Shown: positions 15,716-23,425, counted from the first letter of the stretch. The stretch: 37,304 nt of DNA from Candidatus Thorarchaeota archaeon (GCA_018335335.1 JAGXKG010000018.1:1-37304), one strand, 5' to 3'. Notes: generated by a model not told the origin, from the sequence alone. Numbers and translations: made by a program.

Positions 15716-17680
15716 TCAGTCTTTGGCTGTAAGATACTCATCTATCATAGCCGAAATTTGTCCGTCGGTATAGTGCTGTGAGGTTATAGCTCCGTTTGGA
15801 CATGCTGCCGTACAGGTTCCACAGCCTTTGCAGAGTGCAGGATTCACTTCTGCGTGGTTTCTTTCATTTGCTGCTATCGCATTGTACGGACAAACTGAAA
15901 TGCACATGTGGCAGCCTGCACATTTGTCTTCATCAACAACGGAGTAGTATGGCTCTAGGGTTATCTTACCCCTTCCCATAAGCGCCATTGCCCCAGAAGC
16001 TGCTCCTTTTGCCTGTGCTACCGTATCTGGAATGTCTTTTGGTCCCTGTGCCATCCCTGCAATGAAAACCCCCTCACCAAACGTCTCCACGGGACGCAGT
16101 TTCGGATGTGCTTCAAGAAGGAATCCATCGGGCGATCTACTCAGGTTTAGCACCTTGGCGACATTGTCTACGGATTGTGGTGCGACGACACCCGTTGATA
16201 GGACTACCAGATCGACTTCCTCGAGTTCCATTGGTTTGCTGAGAAGAGTGTCTTCACCCCGAACTATCAGGTTGTAAGTCCTATCATCTTGCTGAATCTC
16301 TCCAACACGCCCACGGATGAAATTCACCCCTGCTTCAGCAGTTTCTTCATAGAATTCTTCATAACCTTTTCCAAAGGTTCGAAGGTCGATATAGAAGATG
16401 TATATGTCAGCTCCGGTTTTGTCTCTAAGCATCCGTGCCTGCTTGATAGCAGTCATACAGCAAACTCGAGAGCAGTATTGGTTTGTTTGTTGATCCCGAC
16501 TACCGACGCACTGGATATAGACAATCTTCTCTGGCTCAGCCAAGTCAGATGGCCGGACAACATGTCCCTGGGTGGGACCTGAGGAGCTTAGCATCCGCTC
16601 GACTTCCATGATATTGACAACATTCGGAAACTCCAGATAGCCATATTCCTGCTTCTCAGTAGCATCGAATACACTGTATCCCGTTGCTACGATTATGGTT
16701 CCTACCGTAAACTCAATCAGTCTCTCTTTGTCATCGTAGTTGATAGCTTCGGCTTCGCATTCATTCTGACACTTTCCACATCTCACGACATCTACTCCCA
16801 GACAGCTATCCATATCTAGAATGTATGCCGAAGGCACTGCTTGTGCGAAGGGAACATAAATCGCATTCCTATATGTTAGATTCGCATCAAAATCTGCTGG
16901 AACATCAACTGGACAAACATCCGCACAATCCCCGCATGAGGTACATTTCTCAACATCTACATATCTTGGCTTTTGCTTCACAGTTACGTCGAAGTTGCCT
17001 ACATAACCATCAACCTTCTCAACTTCAGCCATCGTAATCAGTTCGATGTTCGGGTGTGCCTCTACCTCTGCCATTCTGGGTGTGAGAATGCAGGAAGAAC
17101 AATCAAGCGTCGGAAAAGTCTTATCGATTCTTGCCATATTTCCGCCAATACTAGGTTCTTTTTCAATCAAGTAGACCGTGAATCCACCATTGGCTAGATC
17201 TAGGGCGGCTGATATCCCGGCGATGCCGGCTCCAACGACCATTGTCGATTTCTCGATTTCGACCTCGGGCTCTTCCAATGGTTCAAGAAGTCTATCTCTG
17301 GCTATGGCCATTCTCACGAGATCTATAGCTTTCTCTGTTGCAGCTTCGGGTTCATCAGCATGTATCCAACTATTATGTTCCCGAATATTCGCTATTTCCA
17401 GTTTGTAAGGATTGAGACCTGCGTTTCTCATGGTCTCCCTAAAAGTACGTTCGTGCATTCTTGGAGAACACGCTGCTATGACAACCCGGTCAAGCCGCTC
17501 TTCCTTTATCCGGTCTGTGATGATTTGTTGTCCTGGCTTAGAGCAAACATACTTGTAGTCTTCAGCGTGGACTACATTTGGTAGATCCTTGACTTCCTCT
17601 ACGACCTTCTCAACGTCCACAACACCGGCAATGTTGCTGCCACAATGGCAAATGAATACTCCAATTCTCTTCTCAGACAT
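15716..17680 (-). CDS. hdrA: Heterodisulfide reductase subunit A-like flavin/iron-sulfur protein (HdrA)
   Basis: HdrA is the FAD-containing, electron-bifurcating hub of cytosolic heterodisulfide reductase complexes. The 654-aa product has the N-terminal domain with FICHCGSN, an FAD-binding GAGIAGISAALDL (about residues 150-162), LDCSSCILTPRM (Cys194, Cys197), an inserted ferredoxin domain with CTSCGDCADVCP and CGKCQNEC, and a C-terminal pair CAGCHMCISVCP and CKGCGTCTAACP. The ATG at 17680 is chosen because GAGGAG stands 7 bases before it; the frame reaches back to 17728. No HdrB, HdrC or MvhD gene is adjacent, so partners are encoded elsewhere. It may work with a hydrogenase, consistent with hypD nearby. 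Confidence 0.94.
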   Translation of the reverse strand: MSEKRIGVFICHCGSNIAGVVDVEKVVEEVKDLPNVVHAEDYKYVCSKPGQQIITDRIKEERLDRVVIAACSPRMHERTFRETMRNAGLNPYKLEIANIREHNSWIHADEPEAATEKAIDLVRMAIARDRLLEPLEEPEVEIEKSTMVVGAGIAGISAALDLANGGFTVYLIEKEPSIGGNMARIDKTFPTLDCSSCILTPRMAEVEAHPNIELITMAEVEKVDGYVGNFDVTVKQKPRYVDVEKCTSCGDCADVCPVDVPADFDANLTYRNAIYVPFAQAVPSAYILDMDSCLGVDVVRCGKCQNECEAEAINYDDKERLIEFTVGTIIVATGYSVFDATEKQEYGYLEFPNVVNIMEVERMLSSSGPTQGHVVRPSDLAEPEKIVYIQCVGSRDQQTNQYCSRVCCMTAIKQARMLRDKTGADIYIFYIDLRTFGKGYEEFYEETAEAGVNFIRGRVGEIQQDDRTYNLIVRGEDTLLSKPMELEEVDLVVLSTGVVAPQSVDNVAKVLNLSRSPDGFLLEAHPKLRPVETFGEGVFIAGMAQGPKDIPDTVAQAKGAASGAMALMGRGKITLEPYYSVVDEDKCAGCHMCISVCPYNAIAANERNHAEVNPALCKGCGTCTAACPNGAITSQHYTDGQISAMIDEYLTAKD

Positions 17681-17790
17681 CGCATTCTCCTCGTGTGCGT
17701 ATGGCGAAGTTCTGGTACGAGCAGACATTATCTTCCAATCATGTCGCTATCTTGCCACTTCCAGATTATCAGCGTTGGATTGACTTTAGA

Positions 17791-17803
17791 TAATAAATTA
17801 TTA
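17791..17803. promoter_or_regulatory. 13-bp perfect palindrome in the hdrA/ICMT divergent promoter region
   Basis: TAATAAATTATTA is a perfect inverted repeat about a central base. It lies between the divergent genes, about 110 bases before the hdrA ATG and just ahead of the ICMT TATA box. The minus strand reads TTTATTATC here and may contain the hdrA TATA box itself. It could be an operator, or simply AT-rich promoter DNA that happens to be symmetric. Confidence 0.35.
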
Positions 17804-17823
17804 CGGATTGGGGGCCTACAAAA

Positions 17824-17833
17824 CCTATAAAGG
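17824..17833 (+). promoter_or_regulatory. TATA box of the ICMT-like gene
   Basis: CCTATAAAGG lies about 27 bases before the ATG at 17857, which places the transcription start on or beside the start codon. No clear ribosome binding site is present, so the mRNA is probably leaderless. Confidence 0.6.
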
Positions 17834-17856
17834 AATTTGAAAGAAAATACGGGACC

Positions 17857-18474
17857 ATGAACGGGTATCAATTGATTGGTCCACTCATCCTATTGTTTTC
17901 AGCTGGTGACTTGATTTTACATATTATGCTGGATGTCAGAAAGATGCAAACGTCGCAGAAGGGTGGTGATGCAACCAACGATGTTGAAGCTCCAAAGACA
18001 GTTCTTGGTGTTGCCACACTGGTAACGCTCCTGTTGTTTTTCCTCGTGTTCCTGCTTTCAGTCAGCTGGTTTGTTCCTCAGATTGATGATTTTCTTGTTT
18101 TGATTCACCTTATTCAACCCGGTCCTATTCTTGACTTCGTTGGGCTGTTTTTGTTCTGTGGTGGTGTTCTTCTCAATGGCTGGTCCCGTTTCGCAAGGAA
18201 AAACATGGCTTCTTCGTGGGAAATGAGTGATGATCACACGTTGGTTACAACAGGTCCATATGGCTGGATACGTCATCCATCCTATAGTTCGTACCTGATC
18301 TGTATCGTAAGTGTAAACTTCCTTATTCCTTCTGTGTTGTCACTCCTGCTTCTTATGGGTATCCCAGCTTACTACAGTATCTCACGCTACGAAGAGGAGC
18401 TTCTAATCTCGCAATTTGGAGATGAATACCATCGGTATATGCGACAAACTGGGCGTTTCATACCCCATATATAG
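17857..18474 (+). CDS. Isoprenylcysteine carboxyl methyltransferase (ICMT)-family membrane protein
   Basis: The 205-aa membrane protein has about five hydrophobic segments (GPLILLFSAGDLILHIM, LVTLLLFFLVFLLSVSWFV, LDFVGLFLFCGGVLLNGW and a pair near the C-terminus). Its second half carries the ICMT/PEMT signature: HTLVTTGPYGWIRHPSYSSY (about residues 127-146) followed by EEELLISQFGDEYHRYM, the S-adenosylmethionine-binding region. Such enzymes methylate prenylcysteine carboxyl groups, amines or lipids; the substrate is unknown. It precedes GGGPS by 91 bases in the same direction, so a role in membrane lipid or prenyl chemistry is plausible but not shown. Confidence 0.85.
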   Translation: MNGYQLIGPLILLFSAGDLILHIMLDVRKMQTSQKGGDATNDVEAPKTVLGVATLVTLLLFFLVFLLSVSWFVPQIDDFLVLIHLIQPGPILDFVGLFLFCGGVLLNGWSRFARKNMASSWEMSDDHTLVTTGPYGWIRHPSYSSYLICIVSVNFLIPSVLSLLLLMGIPAYYSISRYEEELLISQFGDEYHRYMRQTGRFIPHI

Positions 18475-18492
18475 AGTATTAACAATTGATAA

Positions 18493-18516
18493 GGACTTTT
18501 TGAATCCTTTTTATTC
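18493..18516 (+). terminator. Oligo-T stretches downstream of the ICMT-like gene
   Basis: Two runs of five T residues (CTTTTTG and CTTTTTATT) follow the stop codon within 40 bases. Archaeal RNA polymerase terminates at such T runs without needing a hairpin. Confidence 0.35.
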
Positions 18517-18565
18517 CCCACCAAAGAGATAAAAAGAGTGCATTATGCCGAAACTCTGAGCTACG

Positions 18566-19339
18566 ATGCCCGGCAAGGTGTGGACTTACATTTCCGAGAA
18601 GCTGGACACTGAAGGAGCCCTTCACTTCTCACTACTTGATCCAGATCCTGTGAAGATGACAACTGAGAAATGCGTTAAACTGGCGTCCATTGCTGAGGAT
18701 GCAGGTACCGACGCGATAATGATTGGTGGGAGTACCATATTCGGATTGGTTGATCCTGCTGTGAAAGCCATAACCGAAGCCATAGACATTCCTACAATTC
18801 TCTTTCCAGGTAACATCACTGGTGTATCCGAATATGCCGATGCGATGTTCTTCATGAGTCTTCTGAACAGTACAAACCCTTACTGGATCATAGGGGCGCA
18901 AGCATTGGGTGCAGGTAAAGTGAGGATATCTGGAATTGAGACAATCCCGATGGGCTATCTCCTCATTGAACCTGGCAAGACTGCAGCGTGGGTGGGTGAT
19001 GCCAAGTGCTTCCCCCGTGATAAGCCAAAACTCCTCCTAATGTATGCATTAGCTGCTCAATTCATGGGTTTCAAACTGGTGTATCTCGAGGCTGGAAGCG
19101 GCGCAGAAGGTGGAGGTGTACCATCTGAGATGATCCAAACTGTTGATCAGTACTGTGAACTGCCAATCATCACCGGTGGGGGCTGCAATGATGAAGAGTC
19201 GGCAGTAAGACTAGTAGAAGCTGGTGCATCCATTGTCGTCCAAGGAACCTACATTGAAGAAAACTGCCCTAAAGACGGCGGTGAAGGATTGAGTTCAATA
19301 ATTGATGCCCTCAAAGGTGCGGCTTCCGACCGTGTATGA
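18566..19339 (+). CDS. Geranylgeranylglyceryl phosphate synthase (GGGPS)
   Basis: GGGPS makes the first ether bond of archaeal lipids, joining geranylgeranyl diphosphate to sn-glycerol 1-phosphate. The 257-aa TIM-barrel protein has FSLLDPDPVKM (residues 21-31), IMIGGST, LFPGNITGVSEYADA, MSLLNSTNPYWIIGAQ, a YLEAGSGAEGGGVP phosphate site, and the late barrel motifs TGGGCNDEE and VVQGTYIEE. These are typical of the archaeal enzyme and separate it from bacterial PcrB. An AGATAAAAAG element near 18527 is the likely TATA box. The enzyme supports archaeal ether-lipid membranes in this organism. Confidence 0.95.
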   Translation: MPGKVWTYISEKLDTEGALHFSLLDPDPVKMTTEKCVKLASIAEDAGTDAIMIGGSTIFGLVDPAVKAITEAIDIPTILFPGNITGVSEYADAMFFMSLLNSTNPYWIIGAQALGAGKVRISGIETIPMGYLLIEPGKTAAWVGDAKCFPRDKPKLLLMYALAAQFMGFKLVYLEAGSGAEGGGVPSEMIQTVDQYCELPIITGGGCNDEESAVRLVEAGASIVVQGTYIEENCPKDGGEGLSSIIDALKGAASDRV

Positions 19340-19355
19340 GGTTCAAACTGGTCAT

Positions 19356-19365
19356 ACTTAAATAC
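19356..19365 (+). promoter_or_regulatory. TATA box of the roadblock gene
   Basis: ACTTAAATAC is placed about 50 bases before the TTG start at 19413. The predicted transcription start near 19388 keeps the GGAGG ribosome binding site at 19399 in the leader. Confidence 0.45.
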
Positions 19366-19412
19366 CGTGAATATGTCAAACAATCCCAGATGCATCGGGA
19401 GGATTTAGAAGC

Positions 19413-19805
19413 TTGTCTGCTAAGACCGAAATGCTCAGAGAACTGCTTGAGGACTTAAGCCGTGCCTCCCAAGGCAATATTGAAGCTAGCACCATTATAT
19501 CTCGGTCGCAAGGTCTTCCTATCTACAGCTGGTTTCCAGAGAATCCCCCTGATAACGTGCCCAAAGAGGATGTCATTGCTGGCAGATCTATGCAGATCCA
19601 AATGGAGACGCGGAAGGTGTTCAAAGAACTGGAACGCGGCTCCCTTGTACGAATGCTTATCGAAGGTGATAGTGGCTATACTATCATCTGTGGGGCGGGT
19701 GATGACGCGATTCTGGCTGTGTTGACCAATAAGAGGGTCAATCTCGGATATCTATTCTTCATGATGAGTCGAATAGCAAAAGGAATTGAAGCGGCTCTTG
19801 CATAG
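19413..19805 (+). CDS. Roadblock/LC7 domain protein
   Basis: The 130-aa product is a compact roadblock/LC7 domain: LRELLEDLSRASQGNIEAST, an SRSQGLPIYSWF strand region, AGRSMQIQMETRKVFKELER, a LVRMLIEGDSGYTIICGAGD strand pair, and a final helix with LGYLFFMMSRIAKGIEAAL. In eukaryotes such proteins regulate small GTPases, and Asgard archaea encode many of them; in bacteria MglB plays a comparable role. No GTPase gene is adjacent. The TTG start is supported by GGAGG about 10 bases upstream; an ATG at 19431 would remove the first six residues. Confidence 0.88.
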   Translation: MSAKTEMLRELLEDLSRASQGNIEASTIISRSQGLPIYSWFPENPPDNVPKEDVIAGRSMQIQMETRKVFKELERGSLVRMLIEGDSGYTIICGAGDDAILAVLTNKRVNLGYLFFMMSRIAKGIEAALA

Positions 19806-19882
19806 AAAACCCTATTCCACAATTCTTTAATTGCACGTGCTGGCATGTTCTTTGTAAGTCGACTTCTTGGACGGTGGCGATT

Positions 19883-20818
19883 ATGTCAAAGGAAGAAAAG
19901 AGTAATGCAAATCAAGAGGAGAAACAGGAAGAGGATGAGTGGGCTAAGTGGAAAGAAGCTGGCGTTGTGGCCAGAGAAGCGTTAGACATCGCTCGGGATA
20001 TGATTGAACCCGGTGTCAAAGTACTTGATATCGTGGAGGCTGTTGAAGGTCACATTTTGGAGCATGCCAGCGGCGTATCTTTCCCATGCAACGTGGCCAT
20101 CAACAATGTGGCTGCACATTACACTTCACCTCTGGACGATGAAACCGTCATAGAAGAAGGCGATCTTGTCACAGTGGACTGCGGAGCCCACATAGATGGT
20201 TGCATCTCGGACTCTGCTTTCACGGTAGCACTGAACCCCGACCATGAGGATTTGGTTCAGACTTCAGTAGATGCCACCAACACTGCTATCAAGATGTTTC
20301 GACCAGGTGCCAAGCTCAATAGCATTGGGGCCCTAATTGAACAGACGATTGAAGATGCAGGTTTCAAGCCCGTGAAGCAGCTTACAGGACATCAGCTGAG
20401 AGAATATGAGCTTCATGCGGAGAAGGAGGTTCCTTGTGTTTCAGGGAAATCTGAGGTTAAAGTTGAAGCAGGAGAAATTTATGCAATCGAGACATTCGCG
20501 AGTACGGGTGCTGGGAATGTCACTGATGGTCCTGATGCCTACATCTACCAGCTCTTGCCAATACGTGTCCCTGTGCGGTTCCGTGGTTCCAAGCAGTTCT
20601 TGGCAATCGCACGGCGTGATTATGGTGAATTCCCATTCGCAAAGCGGTGGCTGGCCAAAGAAATGAAGCATGCAGCTCTTGAGATGGCAATCAGAGAACT
20701 AGAAAAGAACAACGTACTCGTAGGGCACAATGTTCTATCTGAGAAAGAGGATGAATTCGTTTCTCAGCATGAACACACTATAATCGTGACTGAGGACGGC
20801 TACATACAGACCACCTAG
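19883..20818 (+). CDS. map: Methionine aminopeptidase, type 2
   Basis: This cytosolic dimetal enzyme removes the initiator methionine. The frame opens at a GTG (19874), but the ATG at 19883 with GGTGG ahead is preferred, giving 311 aa with a charged N-terminal extension of about 20 residues. Metal ligands are seen as the two Asp of DCGAHIDGCISDSAF, the His of GHQLREYELH, the Glu of YAIETFASTG and the Glu of HEHTIIVTE. The insertion after the His region identifies type 2, as in archaea and eukaryotes. The active site FPCNVAINNVAAHYTSP is intact. Confidence 0.95.
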   Translation: MSKEEKSNANQEEKQEEDEWAKWKEAGVVAREALDIARDMIEPGVKVLDIVEAVEGHILEHASGVSFPCNVAINNVAAHYTSPLDDETVIEEGDLVTVDCGAHIDGCISDSAFTVALNPDHEDLVQTSVDATNTAIKMFRPGAKLNSIGALIEQTIEDAGFKPVKQLTGHQLREYELHAEKEVPCVSGKSEVKVEAGEIYAIETFASTGAGNVTDGPDAYIYQLLPIRVPVRFRGSKQFLAIARRDYGEFPFAKRWLAKEMKHAALEMAIRELEKNNVLVGHNVLSEKEDEFVSQHEHTIIVTEDGYIQTT

Positions 20819-20891
20819 CCTCTTAGAATGAGACACATCAGAAGATATCCTCTCTTACTCTAGATATCACTTCTACAAGAATGACTATGAA

Positions 20892-20978
20892 TCACACAAA
20901 ATCTTCTGGTGTATACTGGTCTATCAGTTCTTTCAAACAAGGCCACAATCCAGCTTCATCTGCACCGCTTGCAGACAC
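20892..20978 (-). CDS. Possible tiny ORF or gene remnant downstream of aIF1
   Basis: On the minus strand, directly after the aIF1 stop, a frame reads through IVSASGADEAG and ends LIDQYTPEDFV. It looks like the C-terminal end of a real protein rather than random sequence. The only start inside it is a GTG at 20978 without a ribosome binding site (28 aa). The frame stays open upstream, overlapping the aIF1 3' end by about 45 bases, until a stop codon. It could be a remnant of a decayed gene. No family was recognised. Confidence 0.2.
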   Translation of the reverse strand: MSASGADEAGLWPCLKELIDQYTPEDFV

Positions 20979-20994
20979 TATCTGAAATACAGAG

Positions 20995-21348
20995 CTACCG
21001 TCTGCCTGGCCTGTGGCTCCAGTCTATCTTAATCATCTCGGGCGGGAACCCCATGTCTGAAAGCACATCTTCGATTCTGCCACGATGATCACCTTGCAAC
21101 TCTATATGACCACGTTTGGCAGCTCCTCCACATGCTAACTTGCTTTTTAGCTGTGAAGAAAGTTCGTCGAGATCCACGGCTTTATCAAAACCTTCCAGCA
21201 CCGTATACATGCGACCCCATTTTCGTCGCTCGACATCTACTTTGATTTGTGCCTCTTCTTGTGCAATAGTTTCGCAAACGCACAAGTCTCGAGGTAACCC
21301 GCAATTTGGACATATGCCGCCTTCGTCTTCGCTCAGTAAAAATTCCAC
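20995..21348 (-). CDS. Translation initiation factor aIF1 (SUI1)
   Basis: aIF1 binds the 30S P-site region and enforces start codon choice. The N-terminus holds a zinc-binding-like motif, CPNCGLPRDLCVC, and the SUI1 domain follows with RKWGRMYTVLEGFDKAVDLD, LKSKLACGGAAKRGHIELQG and DVLSDMGFPPEMI. The frame stretches back to 21492, but the part before about residue 49 covers a promoter, so the GTG at 21348 is chosen (117 aa); the true start may differ slightly. In many archaea this gene lies in the L29-Rnp1 stretch; here it is separate and divergent from a radical SAM gene. Confidence 0.92.
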   Translation of the reverse strand: MEFLLSEDEGGICPNCGLPRDLCVCETIAQEEAQIKVDVERRKWGRMYTVLEGFDKAVDLDELSSQLKSKLACGGAAKRGHIELQGDHRGRIEDVLSDMGFPPEMIKIDWSHRPGRR

Positions 21349-21396
21349 CTTCGTTATTAGGTTCTTATTCAGTTGTGTGTTTACGCACAACCCTCC

Positions 21397-21404
21397 CATA
21401 TAAG
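21397..21404. promoter_or_regulatory. Shared, two-way TATA element between aIF1 and the radical SAM gene
   Basis: The sequence CATATAAG on the plus strand reads CTTATATG on the minus strand, so each direction has a good TATA box at the same place. For the plus strand it lies about 30 bases before the ATG at 21432; for the minus strand it lies about 50 bases before the proposed GTG at 21348. The two divergent genes thus seem to share one element. Confidence 0.45.
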
Positions 21405-21431
21405 TGCTACCAACTACTAAAGGTACTACCC

Positions 21432-23015
21432 ATGACTGAAATTCTAATTGCTGATGCTTTAGCAGCCGGGTCTGGAAAGCGAACAAGTTCACGAGACTCC
21501 ATAGGCTGCGGTCCCAGAACTATTGCAGGTGTGTTTGAGAAGCACGATATTACATGTAGAATCATGCGAGCTGAGGATTTACTTGAGAAACCGTCTCGGA
21601 TGAAGAGATTCTCTCACCTTGTCATTTCAGCCATGACCATGGATTTGCCGGCTACCGAGTCTCTCATTGGAATATGGCGGTATCGACAACCAAAAGGCAA
21701 AGTCATCTTGGGAGGTCCTATCGCACAGGGAAAGGAACGTGTCCTTGAATCACTTAAGCCTGATGTGATGGTCCTTGGGGAAGGTGAAGCCACCCTTGAT
21801 GCATTGCTATCAGCTGGTTTCTTTGATAATTCGGTTTCATTATCATCGATAGACGGGATTGGCTACTTGGGCCAAAGTGGACCCGTTGTCACAGAGCAGC
21901 GACCTCCCCTTTCTGAGCAAGATTTGTCGGAAACATACACCCCTTCTACGGTACGTGTCGTCGATTACGAAACCTATCCTGCTGCCAAAGTATACGTCGA
22001 GACTGTTCGAGGATGCTCTAACTTCAATCGGACTCGGATTCAGCTTCCGGATGGTAGAGAATGCTCTGGGTGTGGGACCTGTGATTCGGAAGATTTTGAG
22101 GAGCGAATGTATTGCCCTGAAGGGATTCCGCCCGGTTGCGGTTTTTGTAGTGTACCTTCAGTATGGGGCCCTCCTAGAAGCCGGTCTGTTGATTCGATAG
22201 TGACAGAGGTCGAGGAGCTTCTTGATTTGGGTGTTCATAGAGTCGTTCTCGAGGCCCCTGGCTTCTTGGATTATATGCGTAACAGCTACCCCCTGACAGA
22301 TCCGTGCAGCCCGTCACCGAATCTAGAGGCCATATCCGAACTTTTGAACCGTCTAACAATCTTGCCACAGTTTGAGAATAGGACTGCCCATCTGAGTATT
22401 GAAAATATCAAGGCTTGTTTGTTTGATGAAGATGTGGCAGAGGTTCTTACGCATACGGTTCCGGGAACTTCTCCCAATATTGGACTTGAGACCGGCTCTG
22501 AAGAACACAGGCAGAGAATCGGTAAATGCGGTGAAGTATCTGATGTGCTACGGGCTGTTGAAACAGCTTCTGACTATGACCTTAATCCATATGTCTACTT
22601 CATCTATGGGTTGCCAGGCGAAACTGAAGAAACCGTTACACAATCGATCAAGATTATGCGCAAACTTCACGAGGCGGGTGCACGACGAATTATCCTTTAC
22701 GGTTTTCGTCCCCTGCCTGGTTCCGCATTCGAATCTTTCTCCTCCCCACGGGTGGATGATTCACTCACAAGAGAACTCAGGCAAGAGGCTGCTCGAATTA
22801 ACAGGGGTGAGAAGAAGTCCTATGTGGGGCAGACTGTCCGTGGGGTTGCAGCGGAACCCTCTTGGTCACGTCATGGTTTCACCATGGTCTATCCTCTTGG
22901 TGAGGGGCCAATTATGACCGTGCAGGGTGGATTCACTTCTGGTACGGTTCTCGATGTAAAAATCACAGAAGTACTGAGTGAGAATCTTTTGGCTGGCGAA
23001 GTAATGGGTTCTTAA
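21432..23015 (+). CDS. B12-binding/radical SAM protein with cysteine-rich insert and TRAM-like C-terminus
   Basis: The 527-aa product has an N-terminal cobalamin-binding-like domain (about residues 1-135, with VILGGPIAQG and MVLGEGEAT), then a radical SAM core. The [4Fe-4S] site seems split: RGC at residue 195 is followed by about 35 residues carrying CSGCGTC (Cys211, 214, 217) and Cys228, before CGFC (Cys236, Cys239) in PPGCGFCSVPSVWG. Later motifs NIGLETGSEE and FIYGLPGETEETV are typical of the superfamily. The last 60 residues (GQTVRGVAAE, GTVLDVKITE) resemble a TRAM RNA-binding domain, as in methylthiotransferases. An RNA or protein modification role is likely; the substrate is unknown. 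It recalls the archaeal MJ_0865/MJ_1487 groups. Confidence 0.88.
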   Translation: MTEILIADALAAGSGKRTSSRDSIGCGPRTIAGVFEKHDITCRIMRAEDLLEKPSRMKRFSHLVISAMTMDLPATESLIGIWRYRQPKGKVILGGPIAQGKERVLESLKPDVMVLGEGEATLDALLSAGFFDNSVSLSSIDGIGYLGQSGPVVTEQRPPLSEQDLSETYTPSTVRVVDYETYPAAKVYVETVRGCSNFNRTRIQLPDGRECSGCGTCDSEDFEERMYCPEGIPPGCGFCSVPSVWGPPRSRSVDSIVTEVEELLDLGVHRVVLEAPGFLDYMRNSYPLTDPCSPSPNLEAISELLNRLTILPQFENRTAHLSIENIKACLFDEDVAEVLTHTVPGTSPNIGLETGSEEHRQRIGKCGEVSDVLRAVETASDYDLNPYVYFIYGLPGETEETVTQSIKIMRKLHEAGARRIILYGFRPLPGSAFESFSSPRVDDSLTRELRQEAARINRGEKKSYVGQTVRGVAAEPSWSRHGFTMVYPLGEGPIMTVQGGFTSGTVLDVKITEVLSENLLAGEVMGS

Positions 23016-23157
23016 CCTCATTGCTCCTCTGCTCAGACCATCTTCAGTGCAACGCTAAGCAAAACTTCATATGTGCTCAATTAGCTATTCTCATTGTAGT
23101 TACTATCCCATAGATGGTACTGCATTTCATACAATCATACAGGAGATTCAAAATCGC

Positions 23158-23301
23158 ATGGTCTATGTCTGTCACAAATGCAAAAAAGAAGTCACAACCG
23201 AAGGTCTTGAAACCTTGCCGGGTGTCAAATGTCCATATTGCGGTAGCAGAATCCTGTACAAGGTACGCCCTCCGGTAGTTAAACGAGTCAAGGGTGTATA
23301 G
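23158..23301 (+). CDS. rpo12: RNA polymerase subunit Rpo12 (RpoP)
   Basis: Rpo12 is the small zinc-ribbon subunit of archaeal RNA polymerase, the counterpart of eukaryotic Rpb12. The 47-aa product has YVCHKCKKEV and VKCPYCGSRILYKVRPP, the two CxxC pairs and the strictly conserved Arg-rich end (VVKRVKGV). The frame is open from 23071, but the ATG at 23158 matches the family length, and AGGAG lies 12 bases upstream. It is usually next to L37Ae, which is not seen here. Confidence 0.95.
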   Translation: MVYVCHKCKKEVTTEGLETLPGVKCPYCGSRILYKVRPPVVKRVKGV

Positions 23302-23321
23302 ATCCCTTTCTTCATGCTTAT

Positions 23322-23420
23322 CTATGGCTTGAATATGAGATAAGCAGCTGCAACCACAGATGCCAAAAATAGCAATACGAAACACAATGAAAGTATTTTC
23401 CGTTTGAGACTATACCTCAT
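23322..23420 (-). CDS. 32-aa single-helix membrane miniprotein following get3
   Basis: A 32-codon frame begins MRYSLKRKI and continues as one hydrophobic helix (LSLCFVLLFLASVVAAAYLI) ending in FKP. The layout, with a short basic N-terminus and a helix at the very C-terminus, is that of a tail-anchored protein. Its ribosome binding site (AAAGGAGGAATAG) overlaps the last codons and stop of get3, 5 bases before the ATG region, so it is almost certainly translated from the same mRNA. Sec61-beta or SecE were considered but the sequence does not match. It was not in standard gene-length range. Confidence 0.65.
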   Translation of the reverse strand: MRYSLKRKILSLCFVLLFLASVVAAAYLIFKP

Positions 23421-23425
23421 GAAAT

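Noticed and set aside
15716-17680. HdrA as a selenoprotein
   Set aside because: The frame has no internal TGA and ends with a TGA after the expected C-terminus; the bases beyond do not extend the family alignment.
23071-23157. Upstream extension of rpo12 to 23071
   Set aside because: The added residues have no counterpart in Rpo12, which is about 45-50 aa, and the internal ATG has AGGAG upstream.
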